In this document: piece after piece, positions 1 to 5,196 of the stretch
How positions within the stretch are numbered: position 1 is the first letter of the stretch
How the letters are laid out: the number at the start of each line of letters is the position of its first letter
NCBI GenBank assembly: GCA_036501515.1
Contig: DASYAD010000133.1
Location: 1-13,369 of the forward strand
From: Trebonia sp036501515
GTDB lineage: Bacteria > Actinomycetota > Actinomycetes > Streptosporangiales > Streptosporangiaceae
DNA: 13,369 bases
Direction of reading: 5' to 3'
The notes under the pieces: generated by a model
Database searches by the model: none
Told to the model about the DNA's origin: nothing
What the model saw: the letters and a program-made list of their open reading frames with translations, nothing else
Program-made: the position numbers and the translations under genes

Positions 1-307
1 GCCACGGCCGGCCCACCAGCGGCCCGGCCGCGTCGAAGTAAGCCCACACCGCGGCCATGAGGCGCTCGGGCATGAAATGAGTGTGCACGTCTATGAGGTT
101 GTCCAGCCCGTGGCGCGCCCGGAACCCCGCCACCCGTTCCGTGTCATCCCCGGCAAACCCGGCGTCCCCGCTCACCGCCGCCCCGACCGCCCCGGCCGCC
201 CCGGCACCCGCCCCGTCCGCCCAGGCTTCGGCCTCGGTCTTGGCCTCGGTCTTGGCCTCGGTCTTGGCCTCGTCTTTGGCGGCAAGCCGCTTGTTGCTGT
301 TATCCAT
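1..307 (-). CDS. Metal-dependent amidohydrolase, N-terminal part (cut by window edge)
   Basis: The first 102 residues of a minus-strand gene that leaves the window at base 1. After a low-complexity leader (residues 1 to about 66, with Glu-Ala-Lys-Thr repeats then Gly/Ala-rich sequence) comes LDNLIDVHTHFMPERL. Its His75-x-His77 is the first metal-binding motif of TIM-barrel amidohydrolases, most like the Amidohydrolase_2 (PF04909) group that includes decarboxylases and lactone or amide hydrolases. The start is ATG at 307, supported by GGGAGG (316-321) eight bases upstream. The leader is odd: residues 2-7 (DNSNKR) are encoded by a copy of an 18-bp repeat found twice more upstream, and the EAKT run is a 12-bp tandem repeat. 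Whether the leader is kept in the mature protein is unknown. The substrate cannot be told without the C-terminal metal ligands. Confidence 0.8.
   Translation of the reverse strand, partial: MDNSNKRLAAKDEAKTEAKTEAKTEAEAWADGAGAGAAGAVGAAVSGDAGFAGDDTERVAGFRARHGLDNLIDVHTHFMPERLMAAVWAYFDAAGPLVGRPW
232..279. repeat. 12-bp tandem repeat, four units, inside the amidohydrolase leader
   Basis: Three perfect copies of CCTCGGTCTTGG (232-243, 244-255, 256-267) and a fourth with changes (268-279). On the minus strand they encode Glu-Ala-Lys-Thr repeats, a probably flexible, charged, helix-prone leader. Because the unit is a multiple of three, copy-number change would keep the reading frame. Confidence 0.9.
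287..304 (-). repeat. 18-bp box, copy 3 (right after the amidohydrolase ATG)
   Basis: Minus strand GATAACAGCAACAAGCGG, 16 of 18 bases identical to copies at 388-405 and 514-531. It directly follows the start codon and encodes DNSNKR. Confidence 0.85.
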
Positions 308-332
308 TGGCCCTGCCTCCCGATGGCAGATG

Positions 333-371
333 GTGGATATTCAGGCACACCGGGTGCGCCCGAATGTCCAC
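333..371. repeat. 39-bp imperfect hairpin (18-bp arms, 3-nt loop)
   Basis: Arm 333-350 begins GTGGATATTC, loop CGG is at 351-353, and arm 354-371 ends GAATGTCCAC. Fifteen of 18 positions are Watson-Crick pairs. The plus-strand RNA gains one G-U pair and the minus-strand RNA gains two. It has the same arm length and the same GTGGAT/TCCAC ends as the hairpin at 434-473, so the two may be diverged copies. It lies 26 bases upstream of the amidohydrolase start and could act as a leader structure or be a REP-like element. Confidence 0.8.
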
Positions 372-387
372 TAACTTCGGTGCTCCG

Positions 388-405
388 GCGCTTCTTGCTG
401 TTATC
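388..405 (-). repeat. 18-bp box, copy 2 (intergenic)
   Basis: Minus strand GATAACAGCAAGAAGCGC, identical to the copy at 514-531 but lying between genes with no start codon in front. It precedes the 333-371 hairpin just as copy 1 precedes the 434-473 hairpin. Confidence 0.9.
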
Positions 406-433
406 AGAGGCTCGTACGGCGCGAAGCAAGATC

Positions 434-473
434 GTGGATAGTTTTGTACACGCGGGTGTACAAAACTATCCAC
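434..473. repeat. 40-bp perfect hairpin (18-bp arms, 4-nt loop)
   Basis: GTGGATAGTTTTGTACAC at 434-451, loop GCGG, and its exact reverse complement at 456-473. The arms are far more AT-rich than their surroundings. The stop codon of the minus-strand Nudix gene (466-468) lies inside one arm. It could terminate Nudix transcription, although no U-tract follows, or be the palindromic core of a small interspersed repeat. Confidence 0.95.
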
Positions 474-512
474 CATCACGGGCGCCGGACTGTCCACGAT
501 CACGGGCGCTGG
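465..512. repeat. 24-bp tandem duplication at the Nudix 3' end
   Basis: Units 465-488 and 489-512 match at 21 of 24 bases. In the Nudix frame they give the repeated C-terminal ARDRGQSG / ARDGG-stop. The first unit overlaps the distal arm of the perfect hairpin. Confidence 0.85.
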
Positions 513-960
513 CGCGCTTCTTGCTGTTATCTTCGAGGAAGAGCTGGGCGCAGAGCGAGCCGCGCGCGGCTGCCCCGGCGAGCGCGTCCGGGTCGCCGGT
601 GAACCGGCACTCGGTGTACTGGGTCATCGAGTCACCCGGCTGCGGGACGGCGGGCTGCCCGGCCGCCACCACCGCCTCGTAGTCGGCCAGCCGGAGCAGG
701 TAGCCGCCCCGGTCGGCGGTCTTCTCCCCGATCCGTGCGCCAGGAGTCAGCTCGACCCCGAGCTTGACCTGCCCGGCCCTGATCACCGCGGTCCGCTCGT
801 CCTCGCCGGGCAGCAGCGTGATCGCGGGCAGCCCCCAGAGTCCCGCTAGGGGATCGTCCGGGTCATCGGGCCTGCGGACGATGAGGAACTCGTCCGCGTT
901 CGCGGCCCGCCGGACGATGACCGCCACCGAGTGTTTCACTGGTTTCATCGTCCCCATCAT
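466..960 (-). CDS. Nudix-fold protein with degenerate Nudix box
   Basis: 164 residues from ATG at 960. Starts at 957 or 948 (MKPVKHS) are equally plausible, since the local ribosome site is ambiguous. The N-terminal strand KHSVAVIVRR, then DEFLIVRRP and GLWGLPAITLLPGE, follow the MutT/Nudix fold. Where the catalytic box should read RExxEExG the protein has R61-A-G-Q-V-K-L-G68, so all three catalytic, metal-binding glutamates are replaced (A62, V65, K66). Phosphohydrolase chemistry is therefore doubtful, and a binding or regulatory role, or a diverged site, is more likely. The last 20 or so residues (DNSKKRASARDRG...) come from the repeat cluster (18-bp box plus 24-bp duplication) and are probably an acquired tail. 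Divergent from lspA. Confidence 0.75.
   Translation of the reverse strand: MMGTMKPVKHSVAVIVRRAANADEFLIVRRPDDPDDPLAGLWGLPAITLLPGEDERTAVIRAGQVKLGVELTPGARIGEKTADRGGYLLRLADYEAVVAAGQPAVPQPGDSMTQYTECRFTGDPDALAGAAARGSLCAQLFLEDNSKKRASARDRGQSGARDGG
514..531 (-). repeat. 18-bp box, copy 1 (inside Nudix coding sequence)
   Basis: Minus strand GATAACAGCAAGAAGCGC, read in frame as DNSKKR near the Nudix C-terminus. Identical to the intergenic copy at 388-405. Confidence 0.9.
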
Positions 961-1085
961 CCCATCGCCGCTGGCGCCAGCTGGCCCTCGGCGGCGCGTT
1001 GGAGCGCGAGGGGCCGGGACCGGGCCGGAACGGGCGGGAGCGGGGCGGGAGGCCGGGAACGGGCCGGAACGGGCCGGAACGGGGC

Positions 1086-1140
1086 GGGAGCGGGGCGGGA
1101 GCGGGGCGGGAGCGGGGCGGGAGCGGGGCGGGAGCGGGGC
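1086..1140 (+). repeat. 11-bp G-rich tandem repeat, five perfect copies
   Basis: GGGAGCGGGGC repeated exactly five times at 1086-1140, with related degenerate 10-11 bp units upstream (from about 1020) and GGGAGTCCGGG downstream. On the plus strand each unit gives G-tracts of 3 and 4 separated by AGC and C, which fits the G-quadruplex pattern (four tracts, loops of 1-3 nt). Confidence 0.9.
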
Positions 1141-1156
1141 GGGAGTCCGGGAACGG

Positions 1157-1180
1157 CGGGAGCGCGGGAGCGCGGGAGCG
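1157..1180 (+). repeat. 8-bp tandem repeat, three copies
   Basis: CGGGAGCG three times in a row (1157-1164, 1165-1172, 1173-1180), about 50 bases before the lspA start. It looks like a shorter variant of the neighbouring 11-bp repeat. Confidence 0.85.
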
Positions 1181-1228
1181 GGCGGTAGTCCGGTTGCGGG
1201 CTCCGAGCCGGGCGGACGGTATGGTCGG

Positions 1229-1876
1229 ATGATGGGGCTTATCCCGGCGGATGCCGCCATCAGGTCGTCGGCGGGGGTGCGCTGGGCGATGGGCGCGACC
1301 ACGGCCGCCGTGGTCGCCGCCGACCAGATCAGCAAGTCGCTGGTGCTGGCGGCCGGGCCAGCGGACAACGCCGGCTTGGGATGGGTGCAGGTACGCCTGG
1401 TGCGCAATACCGGAACGGCCGGCGGCCTGTGGCCAGCGCATCCGGTCCTCGTCACGCTGGCCGCTCTTGCGGTCACGGCGATCGCCGCGTCGTTCGCGCT
1501 GCGCTCCCAGGGCAAGGTCGCCGCCCTCTGCCTCGCGGCGGTGCTCGGCGGCGCCGTCGGCAACCTGTCCGACCGGCTGTTCCGCGCCCCTGGCTTCGGC
1601 CGCGGCGGGGTGGTCGACTGGATCCACTTCGGCGGCAGCGGCGGGTCGATGAACCTCTCCGATATAGCGATTCAGTTCGGCGTGATCGGCGCCATCCTCG
1701 CGATCGTCGTCGGCGACCGCGCCCGCAAGCGGCGGGAAGCCGGCGCGACCGGGGAATCGCGCAGGGCCGGGGAAGCGGGGCCGGCCGCTGAAGCGCGCGA
1801 GGGCCGCTTACCGAACCACAGGCGCAGGAATCGGCCCCAGAGTGCCGCCAGGCCGCCACCGCCCGCATCCTCATAG
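1229..1876 (+). CDS. lspA: Lipoprotein signal peptidase (signal peptidase II)
   Basis: 215 residues from ATG at 1229 (a second in-frame ATG follows at 1232; the ribosome site is weak). LspA is the inner-membrane aspartyl protease that cleaves prolipoprotein signal peptides before the lipidated cysteine. Conserved blocks appear in order: AADQISK (31-36), VRLVRNTGTAGGL (about 55-67), GGAVGNLSDR (107-116), GGVVDWI (126-132) and MNLSDIAI (141-148). The expected catalytic pair is Asp130 in VVD and Asp145 in NLSD, both present. Four hydrophobic segments fit the family. The tail after about residue 163 is a long basic, Ala/Arg-rich cytoplasmic extension. It is not next to ileS or rluD, its frequent partners, so it may be a lone or second copy. 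Confidence 0.92.
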   Translation: MMGLIPADAAIRSSAGVRWAMGATTAAVVAADQISKSLVLAAGPADNAGLGWVQVRLVRNTGTAGGLWPAHPVLVTLAALAVTAIAASFALRSQGKVAALCLAAVLGGAVGNLSDRLFRAPGFGRGGVVDWIHFGGSGGSMNLSDIAIQFGVIGAILAIVVGDRARKRREAGATGESRRAGEAGPAAEAREGRLPNHRRRNRPQSAARPPPPASS

Positions 1877-1952
1877 GCAACTGAGAGGAAAAGCGGCCCC
1901 ACGGCAGCCGGCCTGCAGCGGGGGCTCAGGTCCGCACGGCATAACGTGAATC

Positions 1953-3278
1953 ATGTTTCCCGACGCCCGCGCCCGGCCTGGCCTCGTGCTGGCCGTGATC
2001 GGCGCCGGGGCAGCCGCCGTGCTCGCGCTGTGGTGGCACGGGACGCCGACACTGCACGGCTACGGCGACTGGCTGACGAACGCCGGAAGGATCACCGGCC
2101 TCGAGGCCGGCTACGGGGTGGTCATCCTGGTGGCCCTGATGGCGCGCATCCCCCCGCTCGAACACGGCGTCGGCGCGGACCGGCTGGCCCGCTGGCACTC
2201 GGCCGGCGGCCGTTACACCGTCGGCCTGGTGGTCGCGCACGCGCTGCTGATCACCTGGGGTTACGCCGTCACCGCGCACACCACCGTCACCCACCAGGCC
2301 TGGACGCTGCTCGACAGCTACCCCGACGTACTGCTGGCCACCGCCGGCGGGCTGCTGCTGGTGCTGACCGCGATCGTCTCGGCCCGCGCGGTGCGACCGC
2401 TGATGCGCTACGAGACGTGGTACTACCTGCACCTGTACACGTACCTGGCGATCGCGCTGGCGTTCAGCCACCAGTTCGCCGACGGCGCCGAGTTCATGAC
2501 CGACACGGCCGCGCGGGTCGCCTGGTCGGCCCTGTACATCGGGGTCGGGACGGCCGTCACCTGGTACCGGTTCATCACCCCGGTCCTGCAGGCGCTGCGG
2601 CACCGGCTGCGGGTGACCGAGGTCAGGTCCGAGGCGCCCGGCGTGGTCACCATCGTGATCGGCGGCCGCCAGCTGGCGGGGCTGCGAGCGCAGTCCGGGC
2701 AGTTCTTCCGCTGGCGGTTCCTCACCCGTGACCTGTGGTGGACCTCCTCTCCGTATTCGTTGTCGGAGCCTCCGCGCGACGACCGGCTGCGTATCACCGC
2801 TAAGGCGGCCGGAGACCACAGCGCTGCCCTGGAAGGGCTGCGACCGGGTACCCGGGTCGTCGCCGAGGGCCCGTACGGCGCGCTCACCGGGGCGCTGCGC
2901 CGCCACCGGAAGGTGCTGCTGATCGCGGGCGGCGTCGGCATCACCCCGCTGCGCGCGCTGCTCGAGTCGCTGCCCTCCGGGCCCGGCGACCTGACCCTCA
3001 TCTACCGGGTGAGCAGCCTGCACGACGCCGTCTTCCGCCGTGAGCTGGAGGCGATCGCCGCCCGGCGGCAGGCACAGGTCTGGTTCGTGGCCGGCCGCCG
3101 GGCTGAACTCGAGGTCGACCCGCTGACCGGCGGCGAGCTCACCAGGCGGGTGCCGGACCTGATCAACCACGACGTGTTCCTCTGCGGGCCGCCGGGCCTG
3201 ACCGCCGCCCTCACCCGCGAACTGCGCGACGCCGGGGTCAGACAGCGGCAGATCCACCACGAGTCGTTCGGGTTCTGA
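1953..3278 (+). CDS. Ferric-reductase-like flavocytochrome (heme membrane domain + FAD/NAD(P)H reductase)
   Basis: 441 residues. The N-terminal half has about six membrane segments. His82/His96 and His160/His173 are spaced 14 and 13 residues apart, as in bis-heme ferric reductase/NADPH oxidase membrane domains. The C-terminal half is a ferredoxin-NADP reductase-type module: a flavin-binding SPYSLSEPP (266-274), the nucleotide-binding GGVGITP (326-332), CGPPG (411-415) and a terminal HHESFGF. It should pass electrons from cytosolic NAD(P)H via FAD and two hemes across the membrane. The 17-base gap to the FMN-binding gene suggests that protein is its partner. The ATG at 1953 has no clear ribosome site, and TAACGT five bases upstream hints at a nearly leaderless transcript. 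The final acceptor (iron, quinone or a periplasmic flavoprotein) is not determined. Confidence 0.9.
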   Translation: MFPDARARPGLVLAVIGAGAAAVLALWWHGTPTLHGYGDWLTNAGRITGLEAGYGVVILVALMARIPPLEHGVGADRLARWHSAGGRYTVGLVVAHALLITWGYAVTAHTTVTHQAWTLLDSYPDVLLATAGGLLLVLTAIVSARAVRPLMRYETWYYLHLYTYLAIALAFSHQFADGAEFMTDTAARVAWSALYIGVGTAVTWYRFITPVLQALRHRLRVTEVRSEAPGVVTIVIGGRQLAGLRAQSGQFFRWRFLTRDLWWTSSPYSLSEPPRDDRLRITAKAAGDHSAALEGLRPGTRVVAEGPYGALTGALRRHRKVLLIAGGVGITPLRALLESLPSGPGDLTLIYRVSSLHDAVFRRELEAIAARRQAQVWFVAGRRAELEVDPLTGGELTRRVPDLINHDVFLCGPPGLTAALTRELRDAGVRQRQIHHESFGF

Positions 3279-3280
3279 CC

Positions 3281-3287
3281 AGGAAGG
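3281..3287 (+). promoter_or_regulatory. Ribosome binding site supporting a TTG start
   Basis: AGGAAGG ends eight bases before TTG at 3296, making TTG the best start for the FMN-binding gene. No ATG or GTG gives the same N-terminal membrane segment. Confidence 0.75.
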
Positions 3288-3295
3288 AATTCCCA

Positions 3296-3817
3296 TTGCG
3301 CCGCGTCATCCTCGCCATCTGCGCCACGGCCGTTGCCCTGGTCCTGCTGCTGTCGTTCAAGTCGCACACCCAGTCCGCCGCGCCCGGCTCCTCCCCCGCC
3401 GCGGCCCTCGGCAGCCCCACTCCCGGCGGCGCGGACACCACCCCGTCAGCCGGCAGCACCGGCTCCGCGGGCACTGCCAGCCCTGACAGCAGCGCTGGCA
3501 GCCCTGGCAGCGCGAGCGGCGGCACCGCGCAGAGCGGGGCGGCGAAGACGGTGACTGGCGCGGCCTGGCCCACGGTCTACGGCCCCGTGCAGGTCAAGAT
3601 CACGGTCAGCGGCGGCAAGATCACCGCCGCGGCCGCGACCGAGTACCCGACGGACACCCCGCGCGACGCCCAGATCAACGCGTTCGCGATCCCGCAGCTG
3701 AACGCGGAAGCGGTCGCGGCGGGCAGCGCCCAGATCGACGCCGTCTCCGGCGCCACCTACACCTCGCAGGGCTACCTCGGCTCGCTGCAGAACGCCCTCG
3801 ACAAGGCAAACGGCTGA
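3296..3817 (+). CDS. FMN-binding domain protein, membrane-anchored, extracytoplasmic
   Basis: 173 residues from a TTG start. Residues 2-20 (RRVILAICATAVALVLLLS) form a signal or anchor segment with no usable lipobox. Residues 25-85 are a Ser/Gly/Pro/Ala-rich linker that would span the cell-wall zone. Residues 90-170 form an FMN_bind domain (PF04205) as in NqrC/RnfG: PVQVKITVSGGKITAA, then a SGATYT motif at 151-156. In this family ApbE attaches FMN covalently to the last Thr of that motif (here Thr156). The gene sits 17 bases after the flavocytochrome, so the likely role is to accept electrons on the outer face. No apbE is visible in the window, so the transferase would have to be encoded elsewhere. 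Confidence 0.88.
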   Translation: MRRVILAICATAVALVLLLSFKSHTQSAAPGSSPAAALGSPTPGGADTTPSAGSTGSAGTASPDSSAGSPGSASGGTAQSGAAKTVTGAAWPTVYGPVQVKITVSGGKITAAAATEYPTDTPRDAQINAFAIPQLNAEAVAAGSAQIDAVSGATYTSQGYLGSLQNALDKANG

Positions 3818-3841
3818 CCGCTGGCACCGGGCTGCGCGGAC

Positions 3842-3877
3842 CCGGAGTGTGTGGCCGCCGAAAGGCGAGCACTCCGG
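3842..3877. terminator. Hairpin terminator between convergent genes
   Basis: Outer arms CCGGAGTG (3842-3849) and CACTCCGG (3870-3877) enclose a second stem, CGCC-GAAA-GGCG (3857-3867 region), closed by a GNRA-type tetraloop. It lies between the end of the FMN-binding gene and the end of the minus-strand M24 gene. There is no U-tract, which is common for actinomycete terminators. Both strands can form it. Confidence 0.6.
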
Positions 3878-3918
3878 ACACCCAGGGCGTAACCGCCGGC
3901 GCCCGGCCGTTAGCGCCG

Positions 3919-5193
3919 CTAGTACCGGGCGGCGACCGGCAGCTCGATCGCCGGGTACCTGGTGAGGATCTCGGTACCGTATTCGGTCACCACGACCTCC
4001 TCCTCAATGCGGGCGGCGGAGCTGCCGTCGCTGGCCGGGCAGTAGGTCTCCATGGCGAAGACCATGCCCGCCTTCAGCTCCACCGGATGCTCGAGCGAGT
4101 TCAGCCGCGAGATGATCGGCCGCTCGTGCAGGCCAAGACCGAGGCCGTGCGCGAACTGCAGCCCGAACGCCGCCAGCTCGCTGTCGAAGCCGAAGTCCTG
4201 CGCGCGCGGCAGCGTCAGCGCCACGGCGTCCGACGACACTCCCGGGCCGATCGCGTCGAGCGCCGTGTCCATCCACTCGCGCGCCTGCTGGTACGCGGAG
4301 AGCTGCGCCGGGGTCGCCCAGCCGACGCCGAAGGTCCGGTAGTAGCAGGTGCGGTAGCCGTTGAAGGAATGGATGATGTCGAAGAACGCCTGGTCGCCAG
4401 GCCGGATGAGGCGGTCGGTGAAGTTGTGCGGGTGCGGGTTGCACCGCTCGCCGGAGATCGCGTTGACGGCTTCGACCTGATCGGAGCCCATCTCGTAGAG
4501 CCGCTTGTTCGCCAGGGCGACGATTTCGTTCTCGCGGCGGCCCGGCCGCAGGAACTCGGCGATGTCCTGGTAGACGCCGTCGACCATCGCGGCGGCCTGG
4601 TTGAGCAGCATGATCTCGTCCGGAGACTTGATCACCCGGGCGTCGAGCATCGCCTGCTGGGCGTCGCGGACCGCGATGCCCTGGCGCTCGAGCTCGAACA
4701 GGAACGGCGGTTCCACGATGTCGAGGCCAACCGGCTGGCCGGCCACGCCCGCCTCGGCCAGCAGGGACTTGATCTCGCTGACGGCGTCGCGCATGAGCCC
4801 GGCCTCGGGCGCCACCGCGCCGCGGAAGCCGAGGAACCCGGGCCGCCAGTTCTCCTCGGGCAGCCACGGGGAGTACAGCTGGTGGTGGCGTACCGCGGAG
4901 CCGAAGTCCCACTCGACCGGGTCCCGGTCGCGGAACAGCAGCGCGTAGCGGATCATCTTGTCGCCGAGCGCGCCGCCGATCCAGGTCTGCGTCGTGTAGC
5001 GGATGTTGTAGAAGTCGAACAGCAGGAACGCGCCGCAGTCGGTCGACCGCAGCGCCTGCTGCGCGCGGGCCAGCCGGTACTCGCGCAGCCTGGCGAAGTC
5101 GACGCGCTGTTCGTAGTCGACCCCCATGTGGCCGGGCGCCCCGAGCGGGCGCACCCCGGCCGGCCGTTGCGTCGGCCGCTCGAAGCTCCGCAC
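3919..5193 (-). CDS. M24-fold (creatinase / aminopeptidase P-like) hydrolase with altered metal site
   Basis: 424 residues from GTG at 5193, three bases after the dehydrogenase stop, so probably translationally coupled (GAGGAC upstream). An internal ATG at 5127 (MGVDYEQ) is an alternative start. Residues about 25-180 resemble the creatinase N-terminal domain and about 190-415 the pita-bread M24 domain. Against the five metal ligands of aminopeptidase P, Asp272, His349 (AHGLGLGLHE), Glu382 (FAMETY) and Glu397 (RIEEE) are present. The second Asp, expected 11 residues after the first in GYxxDxxRTF, is Cys283 (GYRTCYYRTF). M24 relatives include Xaa-Pro peptidases, creatinase, ectoine hydrolase (DoeA) and the DMSP lyase DddP, so a C-N or C-S bond in a small metabolite is as likely a target as a peptide. 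The last gene of the minus arm of the catabolic cluster. Confidence 0.8.
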   Translation of the reverse strand: MRSFERPTQRPAGVRPLGAPGHMGVDYEQRVDFARLREYRLARAQQALRSTDCGAFLLFDFYNIRYTTQTWIGGALGDKMIRYALLFRDRDPVEWDFGSAVRHHQLYSPWLPEENWRPGFLGFRGAVAPEAGLMRDAVSEIKSLLAEAGVAGQPVGLDIVEPPFLFELERQGIAVRDAQQAMLDARVIKSPDEIMLLNQAAAMVDGVYQDIAEFLRPGRRENEIVALANKRLYEMGSDQVEAVNAISGERCNPHPHNFTDRLIRPGDQAFFDIIHSFNGYRTCYYRTFGVGWATPAQLSAYQQAREWMDTALDAIGPGVSSDAVALTLPRAQDFGFDSELAAFGLQFAHGLGLGLHERPIISRLNSLEHPVELKAGMVFAMETYCPASDGSSAARIEEEVVVTEYGTEILTRYPAIELPVAARY

Positions 5194-5196
5194 GGC

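Larger units (their letters stand above)
961..1228. other. Intergenic region between Nudix gene and lspA
   Basis: 268 bases that must carry both divergent promoters. Most of it (about 1005-1195) is low-complexity G/C sequence made of 8-11 bp repeats. I see no convincing -10/-35 pair and no RNA gene. The long readings open through it on both strands (Arg/Gly-rich on plus, Pro/Arg-rich on minus) follow from the repeat composition and are not credible coding. Confidence 0.7.

Noticed and set aside
232..473. CRISPR array
   Set aside because: The repeats are tandem or hairpin units with no regular unique spacers and no cas genes.
77..682. 201-residue plus-strand frame over the repeat cluster
   Set aside because: It is antisense to the amidohydrolase HxH region and Nudix C-terminus, and has no domain or ribosome site.
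764..1228. In-frame upstream extension of lspA
   Set aside because: Gly/Arg/Ala repeats encoded by the G-rich block, antisense to the Nudix gene. LspA family proteins begin shortly before the first membrane segment, matching ATG 1229.
961..1563. Long Pro/Arg-rich N-terminal extension of the Nudix frame through the repeat block
   Set aside because: The 11-bp repeats are not a multiple of three, the reading is pure low-complexity, and it would overlap lspA. The internal ATGs at 960-946 fit the Nudix fold start.
1926..3296. 456-residue minus-strand open frame opposite the flavocytochrome
   Set aside because: Gln/Gly/Arg/Asp-rich with no domain, an exact shadow of the gene with heme and flavin motifs on the plus strand.
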